Positions 7,673 to 15,537 are shown, numbered from the stretch's first letter. The stretch is DNA of 16,713 nt from Spirochaetaceae bacterium (GCA_031265535.1 JAISCO010000181.1:1-16713), one strand, 5' to 3'. Notes: a model not told the origin generated them from the letters alone. Made by a program: numbers and translations.

Positions 7673-9703
7673 TTATGATTTCTTTTTCCTTAGCTCATCA
7701 ATTGATTTTTTAAAAATATCAAAAGTGTCGGTCTGTTTTTCAACCCAAAAAACAGGCTTCAGCTCATCCTGTTCCGCGTGGCGGAACAGGATGAGATTGT
7801 TTGCCTTATAAGCGATGCTGTTCTTGTCGCATAAATAGTTATCAAGTACCGTTACTATTGCAAGCGTAAAAAATATAAGCGACGCATTATTGCGCTGATT
7901 CTTTCCAAGCAGCATATTAAGCCTTTTTGACAGAGGATTCTCTACCTCGAACTTATAAGCCTCCCATGGATTTTCTATTACCATTACATCCGCGCCGCTT
8001 GCCGAACCGCCCGCGCTATTTGCCGCCTCAATTGCCGCGGCGCAGGCAGTCAAATCTTTACGCAGTGAATGTACCAGCGGGTAAAGCGCAATCACATCTT
8101 TTTTTATAAAAGAAGGCGGCGTAGGCGGCAAAGTTTCATAGTTAGGCAAAAAATAATACCGGCGGATCCAATGAATATTCGATGCTATATTCATAGCGTA
8201 TGTAGAAATGCGGCTTTGCCCTGAATGTTTAAAAAAATGCGCGTATTCCGCAATACGGGGAATATAATTTTTTTCAAAACTTTCCATGATAGCGTCATGC
8301 CATTTGTCCAATATTGAACCCATAAAATCACCATCGTTCAATGAATCGCTAAAGTTTATATACCGGAAACCATAAAGTATCTCTTCCAGCACCTGTGAAA
8401 GTACAAGCGCAATTTGAATGGGATCTTCCGGCGCAATCAACTCTCCATTTTTTTTAATTTCTAAAACATCGGCAAAGTACGGGTAAAAATCAGGAAAAGT
8501 ATCCATATTATCCCAAGGCGCTTTTGGAAACAAGGCTTCAAGTATTTTCATGCTTCGGTCAATTGCTTTTGCTTCAGCGGCCGTATCCCGCTTACCGTCT
8601 TTACTATTTGCGCTGTCAACACCGGAAGGAGAATCTTTCGGCGGCTCCGCGCCTTCATCTTCCGACCCCCTGTTTTTAACGGTCTGATCAGCGGTTTTAT
8701 TGACTGTAAGCTCAGGGATTATCTGATCTGATTCATTTAATCCTAAAAATTTTTTATAATTTTCGGAATTTTCATAAAAGAATAATTCATAATCTTGATA
8801 ATACGATGCTATAGTCTTCATTAAAAGCGGATACAGTAAACGACGAAGTTCGTCAAACACATAGCTGTATGAACGAAGTGCTTCCGCTATTTTATTTTGC
8901 ATAATTTTTTCTTCCTTAAAATTTTCTTTAGAGGCAATTTCATGCAAAACAGAAAATGCCGGCTTTACATCTTTTTCAACATCTAAATTTTCCAGTATGT
9001 ATATGGGCGCGTAAATTCTGTGCAGCATTGTCTCAAAATCTTTAACAAACACATTACGCGGACGCGCCTGAACTTTGCTGATTTCTGAAATTATAACGTC
9101 AAGTTTCCATTGCCGCAGCGTATCCAAAATCTTAAACGCCGTTTTTGACGCGGCCCGCACATGCTTGCTCAAATCCGTGTTGTTACGCGGAAAGATAAGA
9201 CGTGTAGACGTTATCAAATTTTCAAGTTTTTCATAATACTCATTCAAAAGAATTTTAACAAACCACGGACTAACCCTGTCAAGCGGCGTTTTGAAAAAAA
9301 ATAAACGCGATACAAAAACCTGCCACGCAGTTTTAATGTTAAATTCACTGCTGCCGCAGCATTCGTCCATCTTTATGCGTTCAATGTAAGATAATTCTTC
9401 AAGCCGTCGAAACTTACTATGCGAAATATTTTGTGATTTATAATTTTCATCATCTACTACAGGGGCAAGTTCTATTATTCGTTTTGGTTTCTGAATTTCA
9501 CTGTAAGAAATTTCCGGCGATCTACCCTCGCCGCTGGACCGGGCGCGTCCACGATATTCGGTAACACTCGATTCTCCGCGCTCCTCCCCGATTTCCCCAC
9601 CCAAAATTCTCTGCATACGCTTTGCTTCGCCCGCATCAATATGCCCCAATCGTTTTTTTACACCGTCAAGTTCCCCCGGCCCGTAAATAGTTTTTTTTGC
9701 CAT
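7673..9703 (-). CDS. Conserved-looking hypothetical protein, 676 residues, function unknown
   Basis: I do not recognise the family. The protein starts MAKKTIYGPGELDGVKK at the ATG at 9703, with GAGG 6-7 nt upstream. An upstream in-frame ATG at 9778 lies inside the DUF2804 gene and is less likely. Residues 1-100 are highly charged, and residues 110-330 look largely helical with many aromatic and leucine positions. A hydrophilic, acidic, Pro/Ser-rich linker lies at about 338-378 (including SEDEGAEPPKDSPSG). The C-terminal 300 residues look helical, with one moderately hydrophobic stretch near 604-622 (LIFFTLAIVTVLDNYL) that is probably a buried helix. There is no signal peptide and no enzymatic motif I can name. 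The start lies 7 nt after the DUF2804 stop, so the two are almost certainly co-translated and may act together. The helical two-part design suggests a cytoplasmic scaffold, which is a guess. Confidence 0.7.
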   Translation of the reverse strand: MAKKTIYGPGELDGVKKRLGHIDAGEAKRMQRILGGEIGEERGESSVTEYRGRARSSGEGRSPEISYSEIQKPKRIIELAPVVDDENYKSQNISHSKFRRLEELSYIERIKMDECCGSSEFNIKTAWQVFVSRLFFFKTPLDRVSPWFVKILLNEYYEKLENLITSTRLIFPRNNTDLSKHVRAASKTAFKILDTLRQWKLDVIISEISKVQARPRNVFVKDFETMLHRIYAPIYILENLDVEKDVKPAFSVLHEIASKENFKEEKIMQNKIAEALRSYSYVFDELRRLLYPLLMKTIASYYQDYELFFYENSENYKKFLGLNESDQIIPELTVNKTADQTVKNRGSEDEGAEPPKDSPSGVDSANSKDGKRDTAAEAKAIDRSMKILEALFPKAPWDNMDTFPDFYPYFADVLEIKKNGELIAPEDPIQIALVLSQVLEEILYGFRYINFSDSLNDGDFMGSILDKWHDAIMESFEKNYIPRIAEYAHFFKHSGQSRISTYAMNIASNIHWIRRYYFLPNYETLPPTPPSFIKKDVIALYPLVHSLRKDLTACAAAIEAANSAGGSASGADVMVIENPWEAYKFEVENPLSKRLNMLLGKNQRNNASLIFFTLAIVTVLDNYLCDKNSIAYKANNLILFRHAEQDELKPVFWVEKQTDTFDIFKKSIDELRKKKS

Positions 9704-9710
9704 AACAACC

Positions 9711-10754
9711 TCATAATTTGAAATAAAAACATTCCACAGTACCAATAACATTCCGTACAGGCAGCTTTTCACCATCACGCGTCATCAACATTCCGTTAAA
9801 CTGACCTACAGGATTTTTATGTTCCATACCGATAATAAAAAAATTCAGCGTTGTTACAGTATCTTCAAGCAGTTTAAAATTCAGGTCAACCATGCCTTCC
9901 AAATCTTGAATAAACATTTCACCCGGCTCGGCATCCGTTATGCGCACAGGCGGCATAGGCGTCAGCGTCCCTTCAAGCCAGAGCGCGTTTTCATTATTCA
10001 CATTGAGTTTTTTGGTAATATGCTCACCAAAACTGAAACCGAAACGCCGCCCCTTTGTGTCAACACCAAATCCGCGGCAGTTGGGGTATCGCGCCCGGTA
10101 CGGGATAAAAGCCTTACAATCCTGAAAAATCCCGCTCGCCGTTTCCGGAGACAGAGTCATATTATTGCCGCCAAAAACTATAGAGCCGTTAACGCCGCAA
10201 AAACATTTGAAGACATACATGGAACGGTTTTCCGCCATAAGCATATTCACCGCAAGCGGCGTTGATTTTTGAACATTAAGCTCAAATTCAAGATGAACCG
10301 TAAACACCGGCCTTTCTATAGCGGAATCTATGGTAACATCAAAAATTATATTTTTTGAAATCACGCGGTCATGCACACAAAACGAAAAACCGGCGCCCGC
10401 CTGCTCAATAATACTGTCATTCAAACTTTGCGGCATTCTCCATGCTGAAAACGGCAGTGTTTTGAAAACGCGCATGTTTTCTTTGGTATGTTTATCCCAA
10501 AAAACAATTTCAAGAAAACAAAAAAATTTATAATCTATGATAATGGCTTCCAGCCATACATCATCGTTTTGAACGGTAAATGTATGCCACTCTTTCAGTC
10601 TGAAATCCAAAATCCATTTTGGAAGCGGAATCTTATAAGGTCTATCTATGTCCAGCAGATTTACATTTTCAAATGCGCTTGTCCATGTCCCTTGAAGCGG
10701 CTTGCCATCTTCAACCGGTGAATCACGCTGCGGCAACAGTTGACGTATATGCAT
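9711..10754 (-). CDS. DUF2804 domain-containing protein
   Basis: A 347-residue protein. The N-terminus carries the family's short prologue (QLLPQRDSPVEDGKPLQGTW, cf. lL...G.l..G), followed by RPYKIPLPKWILDFRLKEW, repeated beta-rich segments, FGVDTKGRRFGFSFGEH and NNENALWLEG at about 250-260. These last two blocks are characteristic of DUF2804, whose function is unknown; a link to lipid or envelope metabolism has been suggested only by fold. No signal peptide is visible. I chose the ATG at 10754 because the family-like sequence starts there and the region upstream is promoter-like. No Shine-Dalgarno precedes it. It is the first gene of a two-gene unit with the 676-residue protein 7 nt downstream. 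Confidence 0.75.
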   Translation of the reverse strand: MHIRQLLPQRDSPVEDGKPLQGTWTSAFENVNLLDIDRPYKIPLPKWILDFRLKEWHTFTVQNDDVWLEAIIIDYKFFCFLEIVFWDKHTKENMRVFKTLPFSAWRMPQSLNDSIIEQAGAGFSFCVHDRVISKNIIFDVTIDSAIERPVFTVHLEFELNVQKSTPLAVNMLMAENRSMYVFKCFCGVNGSIVFGGNNMTLSPETASGIFQDCKAFIPYRARYPNCRGFGVDTKGRRFGFSFGEHITKKLNVNNENALWLEGTLTPMPPVRITDAEPGEMFIQDLEGMVDLNFKLLEDTVTTLNFFIIGMEHKNPVGQFNGMLMTRDGEKLPVRNVIGTVECFYFKL

Positions 10755-10761
10755 CGCAATA

Positions 10762-10790
10762 ATTATATTAAAACCCCCGCCCCCATACAA
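10762..10790 (-). promoter_or_regulatory. Sigma70-type promoter of the DUF2804 operon, apparently leaderless
   Basis: On the minus strand TTGTAT (10790-10785) is followed, after exactly 17 nt, by a consensus TATAAT (10767-10762). The chosen ATG (10754) starts only 8 nt after the -10 box, where transcription itself should start, and no ribosome site is present. This predicts a leaderless mRNA. Confidence 0.55.
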
Positions 10791-10817
10791 CCCACCCGCC
10801 ATTTGCCATGGAGGCAC

Positions 10818-11344
10818 ATGCGCTCCGCGCCGCCCCGCCAGCGGGTTTCTATGCGCTCCGCGCCGGCATACCCAAAGCGGTCTTTACTCCGTGCCGTCAG
10901 TCCGAAAAGGGCGATTGGCATACGCGCCGCCCCGCCAGCGGGTTTCTATGCGCTCCGCGTTAGCGTCTTGCCGCCATCGCAAACTTGTTTGCGCCTCGTT
11001 GGCGGCGGAGATGCGTTCAGTTCGATAGCTGCGGTCGGGATTTTGCCTTCAATTCGATAATTCGTGTTAATTTGCGTAATTTGTGGCTCTCTTCATATTC
11101 AAGAGGGGGACGCTGTTTCCCCGCATTATCGCAAACCGTTGCCTAATAGTCACGCCCCCCTGTCTACAGCCTGCCTACGGCAGTCTTCCGCCACCCCCCA
11201 CCGGCCAGCCGGTTTACATACGCTCCGCGTTAGCATCCCGTATGTGGAGTTTTGCTTTGCAAAACTCCCAAGCTCAACGCAGTTGAGCAGCAAACTTGTT
11301 TGCCGCAAATTTGCGCCGTTGGCGGCGGCGAGGCTTTCACTTCG
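10818..11344. repeat. Intergenic repeat block: 37-bp direct repeat and clustered palindromes
   Basis: I see no credible gene here. A 37-bp perfect direct repeat lies at 10826-10862 and 10923-10959; its core CCCGCCAGCGGG is a small hairpin. A degenerate third copy lies near 11199-11230. A second unit, beginning CGCTCCGCGTTAGC (10951 and 11221), contains the palindrome GCAAACTTGTTTGC twice (10979-10992 and 11290-11303) and ends GTTGGCGGCGG in both copies. Open frames here are by-products of GC-rich repeats. The block resembles dispersed intergenic repeat families, but copy number elsewhere cannot be seen from one window. Confidence 0.65.
11246..11315. repeat. Four consecutive perfect hairpins/palindromes
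   Basis: GGAGTTTTGC-TTT-GCAAAACTCC (11246-11268), GCTCAAC-GCA-GTTGAGC (11272-11288), GCAAAC-TT-GTTTGC (11290-11303) and CGCAAATTTGCG (11304-11315) follow with gaps of 0 to 3 bases. All are perfect. No T-run follows, so they are not simple terminators. The array could form a cruciform or a structured transcript. Confidence 0.7.
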
Positions 11345-11500
11345 ACACGTGTCCTTTTTCCTTTTTCCCTTTTCCTTTTTACCTAATTGTTCACTCCTCC
11401 TTTCTCATTGTTAATTGCTCATTATTAATTGGTAATTGTTACCTCACTCCTTCCTTCATTCCTCACTGTTAGCTGTTCATTGCCCTTGCGTTTAAACCGC
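11345..11500. repeat. Low-complexity DNA: pyrimidine-rich run, then TCATTGTTAATT-type repeats
   Basis: A C/T-rich stretch (about 11349-11382) is followed by degenerate units such as CTCATTGTTAATTGCTCATTATTAATTGG. The same kind of sequence reappears at about 11843-11912, so this DNA brackets the antitoxin/toxin remnant on both sides. No gene is seen. Confidence 0.6.
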
Positions 11501-11534
11501 TTGTTTTTTGTCCGGTTTCATGCTAGGTTTTCTT

Positions 11535-11756
11535 ATGACCCTTACGGTTGATGTAAAAGATTCCGGTGTTCTTGCCCTTCTGAGGGACATGGAACGGCTT
11601 GATTTGCTCCGTGTTACCACTCCGGAAAAGGTTTCCCCGGCTCCTGCCCGGCTCAAAATGACCGAGACGGAAGAACTTGCATACATTAACCGCAACGCCG
11701 ACCGGCTCAACGACGAGGCGGATGATGTGCTTTTGTACCAGGGCCTTGACCTGTGA
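11535..11756 (+). CDS. Antitoxin-like small protein (possibly chimeric)
   Basis: A 73-residue protein beginning MTLTVDVKDSGVLALLRDME. The first 35 residues resemble antitoxins of RelB-like Treponema modules. The last 30, with EELAYINRNADRLNDEADDV, resemble the C-terminal toxin-binding tail of MazE/RHH-type antitoxins. The two halves look as if they come from different families, joined in a Pro/Ala linker (SPAPARL). The ATG at 11535 has only a weak AGG 8 nt upstream; ATG 11520 or TTG 11508 are alternatives. The stop overlaps a GTG (GTGA, 11753-11756) that begins a PemK/MazF-like frame, the usual antitoxin-toxin arrangement. Both family assignments come from memory of motif style, not alignment. 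The partner is truncated, so the module is probably inactive. Confidence 0.55.
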   Translation: MTLTVDVKDSGVLALLRDMERLDLLRVTTPEKVSPAPARLKMTETEELAYINRNADRLNDEADDVLLYQGLDL

Positions 11757-11896
11757 AGCGGGGCGACCTTTACCGGGTATACCGCGGCTCGCGGAATGAC
11801 CCCAAAGAGCACCGTGTTTTTCTGGTGGTAAGCCGGCAACTACTTGTTCCTTGTCCCTTCTTCCTTTTTACTTCTTCCTTCATTGCTCATTGTTAA
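11753..11896 (+). pseudogene. Truncated PemK/MazF-type toxin (mRNA interferase) remnant
   Basis: From the GTG at 11753 the frame reads MKRGDLYRVYRGSRND, then HRVFLVVSRQ, the N-terminal two strands of PemK/MazF toxins (family: M.RGDiy.v......RPvlVVS). After VVSRQ the sequence passes straight into low-complexity pyrimidine-rich DNA and stops at TAA 11894-11896, giving 47 residues against about 110 for an intact toxin. The RNA-cleaving core is missing. The junction at about 11840 marks a deletion or insertion by repeat DNA. It overlaps the antitoxin stop by GTGA. Confidence 0.6.
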
Positions 11897-11934
11897 TTAC
11901 TCATTGCTAATTCCCCCTTCTTCCCTCTTCCTTA

Positions 11935-12023
11935 TCCTTCCTTCTTCCCTCTTCCCTCTTCCTTCTTCCTTCTTCCTTCTTCCTTTTTCCTTCTTCCTTT
12001 TTCCTTCTTCCTTCCTTCTTCTT
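11935..12023 (+). repeat. 89-nt pure pyrimidine microsatellite, CCTTCTT-type
   Basis: Only C and T occur from 11935 to 12023, built of variants of CTTCC and CCTTCTT; with a single A at 11934 the run extends back to 11911. It ends 7 nt before the -35 box of the caspase operon. Such runs can slip in copy number and can form triplex (H-)DNA. An open frame across it has no coding character. Confidence 0.75.
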
Positions 12024-12030
12024 GCCCCAC

Positions 12031-12060
12031 TTGACTTTATGCGCACACTTATTTTATACT
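12031..12060 (+). promoter_or_regulatory. Sigma70-type promoter of the caspase/TPR operon
   Basis: TTGACT (12031-12036) and TATACT (12055-12060) each differ by one base from consensus and are separated by 18 nt. The start of transcription should be near 12067, giving a leader of roughly 48 nt to the ATG at 12115, preceded by AAGGAGG (12102-12108). The next gene end upstream is the dead toxin. Confidence 0.65.
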
Positions 12061-12114
12061 ATCAACTATCCGCAAGGCGCGGGCGATTCCAAGCGTTAGA
12101 AAAGGAGGCTTGTC

Positions 12115-13556
12115 ATGCATAAATTCTTTGATAAAACAATGACCGCCGCAACTCCATTTACCCCCCCCCCCCCCGACAAATTTCCGATAAACCGGCCGGA
12201 GCTAAGCTCCGAAAAATAGGACTGCGCCGGGCAATCCTTTTTCTTGTTTTTCTGTTCTTTTTATCCCCGACTCTTCCAGCCCAGAACGGGCCGCGTTATG
12301 CCCTGATTGTCGGCAACGCGGACTACCGCTTTGTCAACAAACTGACAAATACCGTCAAAGACGCGCGGGACATGGCGGCGGCCCTGACCGGATTGGGTTT
12401 TCAGGTTGATCTTAAGCTTGATCTAACGGACAGGCAGTTTGCCGAAGCGGTACTGGCCTATACCGCGAAGCTGGCTTCCGACCCCCAAAGCGAAGGTTTT
12501 TTCTGGTTCACCGGACACGGCGCGCAGATGGCGGGAGAAAACTATATGCTGCCCGTTGATATAAGCGCGGAAAGCGCCGGGGATCTGCGGGAACGTTCGA
12601 TTTCCCTTAATCAATTGCTGGGGTCACTTGAATCCGCCCGGAACAAGGTCAATATCCTTGTGGTTGACGCCTGTCGGACAGACCCATTTCCGGTAAGAAC
12701 CCGGAATTTCCGCTCCGGCGGCCTGGCCGCGATTCGGGACGTACCGGGGGACCTGATCGTGATGTTTTCCACCGCCCCCGATGACGTGGCCTCCGACGGT
12801 CCCCCGGGAACAAACAGCCCCTTTGCGGAGGCTTTCCTTAAATACCTTATGTCCCCGGAGCCGGTCAACATGATGGTCCCGGATGTTGTCCGTGAGACCA
12901 TGATCATCACCGAGGGGGAACAGCGGCCGTTTATGAACGGCAGTATCATCAGCGATAAATACTATTCGTTAAACCCGGTCCGGACAGAAGGAACGGCTCA
13001 AGCGCCGCCCCAGACATCCCCGGTTCCCGTGCCGGAAGAGACTGCGGAGACTATAAATAAAACCGGCATAGCCCTGTTCGCGGGGGGAGAATTTGACAAT
13101 GCCATAGCCGCCTTCAGCCGGGCCATCGCCCTTAATCCTGATTTTACGGAAGCCTTTTACAACCGGGGGCTGGTGTACTACGAAAAAAACGAGCCGGTCC
13201 GGGCCATTGCGGATTTTGACCAGACGCTCAGGCTTGATCCGCTTTATTTTGCGGCCTACTTCAACCGGGGGCTCATCTTTTTGGACGAGAAAGATTACGC
13301 CCGCGCCCTGGCGGACTACAGCGAGACCATAAGGCTTAACCCCCGGCACGCCAAAGCCCACAACAACCGGGGGAACATCTATGTTATACAAAAAGACTAT
13401 AGCCGGGCGCTTGCGGATTACACCACGGCGATACGGCTTAACCCGCAGAGCAGCGCCGCGTACCGCAACCGGGGTGCGCTGTACCGGATACAGGGCAGAC
13501 AGCAAGACGCGGACGCGGACTTTGCGGAGGCCCGGCGGCTGGGATGGCGGGAATAA
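12115..13556 (+). CDS. Caspase-like (C14) protein with five TPRs, exported; frame broken at a C14 tract (phase OFF)
   Basis: The gene begins at the ATG at 12115 (AAGGAGG 6 nt upstream). With the 14 C present, that frame stops at 12217-12219 after 34 residues. The frame after the tract (from 12174) has no ATG, GTG or TTG before the ATG at 12372, which lies inside the caspase fold. One extra C would give a continuous 480-residue protein: a basic N-region, a hydrophobic core AILFLVFLFFLSPTLPA with cleavage near LPA/QNG, then RYALIVGNADY, catalytic His in FTGHG (codon 12516) and Cys in VDACR (codon 12672), and five 34-residue TPRs (about 13050-13556). Expected role: an exported cysteine peptidase of the metacaspase/orthocaspase group, with TPRs binding partners. 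It heads an operon with a paralogue 28 nt downstream. A homopolymer sequencing error would also explain the break. Confidence 0.75.
12161..12174 (+). repeat. C14 tract between start codon and signal peptide of caspase-like protein 1
   Basis: Fourteen C following codon 15 of the frame starting at 12115. With 14 the frame ends at 12219; with 13 it ends at TAA 12188-12190. With 15 (or 12) it joins the open frame that encodes the signal peptide, caspase domain and TPRs. The state shown is OFF. Confidence 0.8.
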
Positions 13557-13584
13557 TTTTAGTTAGTTTGTGTAGGAGGAAATC

Positions 13585-15537
13585 ATGAAAACCGGTGTTA
13601 GTAAAATTTATGTCCTGACCCTCGCCCTGTTCGTTGTCGTAACGGCGCAGGGCTGGTGCGGCGGCGGCCAAACCAGGGCCGCGGGCAATGCGAGGCCAGG
13701 CACGGGTCAAGCGAGGATGAACACTTCTTCCCCGACAACGGGCGGCCGTTATGCCCTGGTTATCGGCAACGGGGAGTATAAAAACATCGAAAAGTTGACC
13801 AACACGGTGAACGACGCCCAGGACATAACGGAAGCGTTGAAGGAATTGGGCTTTGATGTTGACCTTAGGCTCAACGTGGGCGAAATCCAGTTCGGCGCGG
13901 CTATAGATTCTTATGTCGCAAAACTTTCCGCGGACAGTAACAGCGAAGGGTTTTTCTGGTACGCGGGGCACGGCGTTCAGATACGGGACCAGAACTATCT
14001 GCTGCCGGTGGACGCAAACATAGAAAGCGAGCGTACCCTTCAGCGGAATTCCTTTTCCCTCGACGAATTGCTTTCGGACCTTGAGGGGGCGCATAACAAG
14101 GTGAATGTGGTGATTCTGGACGCGTGCCGGAACAATCCGCTGCCCTCCTCCGCGCGGGGCGCGGGGGGAACACGGGGGCTTGCGGCGGTGCAGGATGTAC
14201 CGAGCGATCTGTTTGTGATGTTTTCTACCGCTCCCGGAGATACTGCCGAAGATGGAAAAGGCAGGCGGAACAGCCCCTTTGCGGAGGCGTTTTTGAAGTA
14301 CATTGATTCCGCCCAGCCGGTGGCACTGATGGCGTCGGATGTGATAAACGAGACGATGTCGCTTACCAGCAACGCACAGCGTCCCTTTTCGCGGGGCAGC
14401 ATCATCAGCGACAAGACCTACTCGCTCAATCCCGCCGGGGCCGCCCCTGCGTATACGCCCGAAGATCAGGCCCAGTCCTTTTACAAGGAGGGAATGGCCC
14501 GCTTTAATGCCAAGGAATGGGACGGAGCGATTTTCTATTTTACCGAAGCGGTACGGTTAAATCTCAAAACACGGGATGTCTACTTCTATCGCGCTCGCGC
14601 GTATGAAAATAAGGGCAACATTAACCAGGCCATTGCGGATCTTGGTCTCGCGATAAGTAAAGATTGGAGTGATGGCGAGGCCATTAGAAGCCGGGGTGCG
14701 CTGTATATTGGGAAAGGCGATTATGACCGCGCCATAGCGGACTTTTCCCAGGCGGTAGCACGCAACCCTAAGGATGCCGAGTCGTACAATTACCGGGGTG
14801 TTGCGTATTTTCGCAAAGCTGATTATGACCAGGCCATCGTGGATTGGACCAAAGCGGTAAAACTCGACCCTAAGTTTGCCACGGCGTATGCCAACAGGGG
14901 CAATGCATATTATAACAAAGCCGACTATGACAAGGCTATAGCGGATTATACCAAAGTGGTAGAACTCGACCCTAAGTATGCGTATGCCTATAACAGCCGA
15001 GGTGATGCATATAATAAAAAATCCGATTACGACCGGGCCATAGAGGACTGGACCAAAGCGGTAGAACTCGACCCTAAGTATGCTGCGGCGTATACCAACC
15101 GAGGTTATGCGTATTACAACAAAGCCGATTATGACAAGGCGATAGCGGACTTTACCAAAGTGGTAGAACTCGACCCTAAGTTTGCCACGGCGTATAAGGG
15201 CCGAGGTGATGCGTATAACTATAAAGGCGACTATGACCGGGCCATTGTGGACTTTACTAAAGCGGTAGAACTCAACCCTAAGTTTGCCACGGCGTATAAC
15301 AATCGCGGCCTTGCGTATTACGAAAAAGGGGACTATGACCGTGCGATAGCGGACTACACCAAAGCGGTAGAAGTCGACCCTAAGTTTGCGTATGCCTACA
15401 ACGGCCGAGGCTTGGCATATTATCGCAAAGCCGATTATGACAAGGCTATAGCGGACTTTACCAAAGCGGTAGAACTTAGCCCGGGCTATGAGCCTGCAAA
15501 AAACAATCTGGAAATCGCGAAAAAGCGGGGGAAATAA
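13585..15537 (+). CDS. Exported caspase-like (C14) protein with ten TPR repeats
   Basis: A 650-residue protein. The N-terminus is a signal peptide (basic MKTGVSK, core IYVLTLALFVVVTA, cleavage near AQGWC; the tryptophan before Cys makes a lipobox unlikely), then a Gly/Ala/Thr-rich linker. The caspase fold runs from RYALVIGNGEY (about residue 53) to about 285, with catalytic His129 (YAGHG) and Cys181 (LDACRNN). Ten TPRs follow (14470-15486), the last eight near-identical (GxAYxxKxDYDxAIxDxTKAVELDPK), with end cap NNLEIAKKRGK. The ribosome site AGGAGG lies 7 nt before the ATG. It is a paralogue of the upstream protein but has no homopolymer, so it should be made constitutively while its partner switches. 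Location is periplasmic or surface by inference. Substrate is unknown; C14 peptidases of bacteria usually cut after Arg or Lys. Confidence 0.85.
   Translation: MKTGVSKIYVLTLALFVVVTAQGWCGGGQTRAAGNARPGTGQARMNTSSPTTGGRYALVIGNGEYKNIEKLTNTVNDAQDITEALKELGFDVDLRLNVGEIQFGAAIDSYVAKLSADSNSEGFFWYAGHGVQIRDQNYLLPVDANIESERTLQRNSFSLDELLSDLEGAHNKVNVVILDACRNNPLPSSARGAGGTRGLAAVQDVPSDLFVMFSTAPGDTAEDGKGRRNSPFAEAFLKYIDSAQPVALMASDVINETMSLTSNAQRPFSRGSIISDKTYSLNPAGAAPAYTPEDQAQSFYKEGMARFNAKEWDGAIFYFTEAVRLNLKTRDVYFYRARAYENKGNINQAIADLGLAISKDWSDGEAIRSRGALYIGKGDYDRAIADFSQAVARNPKDAESYNYRGVAYFRKADYDQAIVDWTKAVKLDPKFATAYANRGNAYYNKADYDKAIADYTKVVELDPKYAYAYNSRGDAYNKKSDYDRAIEDWTKAVELDPKYAAAYTNRGYAYYNKADYDKAIADFTKVVELDPKFATAYKGRGDAYNYKGDYDRAIVDFTKAVELNPKFATAYNNRGLAYYEKGDYDRAIADYTKAVEVDPKFAYAYNGRGLAYYRKADYDKAIADFTKAVELSPGYEPAKNNLEIAKKRGK
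14671..15486 (+). repeat. Tandem 102-bp TPR-encoding repeats (eight units)
   Basis: Eight in-frame 102-bp units (14671, 14773, 14875, 14977, 15079, 15181, 15283, 15385) share long runs of identical DNA, such as GACTATGACCG and ACCAAAGCGGTAGAACTC. Similar units recur in the next gene (about 16233-16400). The identity at DNA level suggests recent duplication or gene conversion. Confidence 0.8.

Noticed and set aside
9819..10533. Several plus-strand frames opposite the DUF2804 gene
   Set aside because: They overlap a gene with clear family blocks and have no ribosome sites.
11246..11268. GGAGTTTTGC hairpin as a terminator
   Set aside because: It is followed by C/A-rich bases, not T, and no supported gene ends just before it.
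11844..12122. Open frame of Phe/Leu/Pro/Ser through the pyrimidine run
   Set aside because: Pure low complexity; it runs across the promoter and ribosome site of the next gene.
12372..13556. Start of caspase-like protein 1 at the internal ATG 12372
   Set aside because: It lies inside the caspase fold, after the first strand (RYALIVGNADY) and the signal peptide, both of which are encoded upstream in the same open frame.
12969..14094. Long antisense frames across the caspase/TPR genes
   Set aside because: They are shadows caused by GC-rich codons; the plus-strand genes have clear domains.
14671..15486. Evenly spaced repeats as a CRISPR array
   Set aside because: The 102-bp units are in-frame TPR codons with no spacers.
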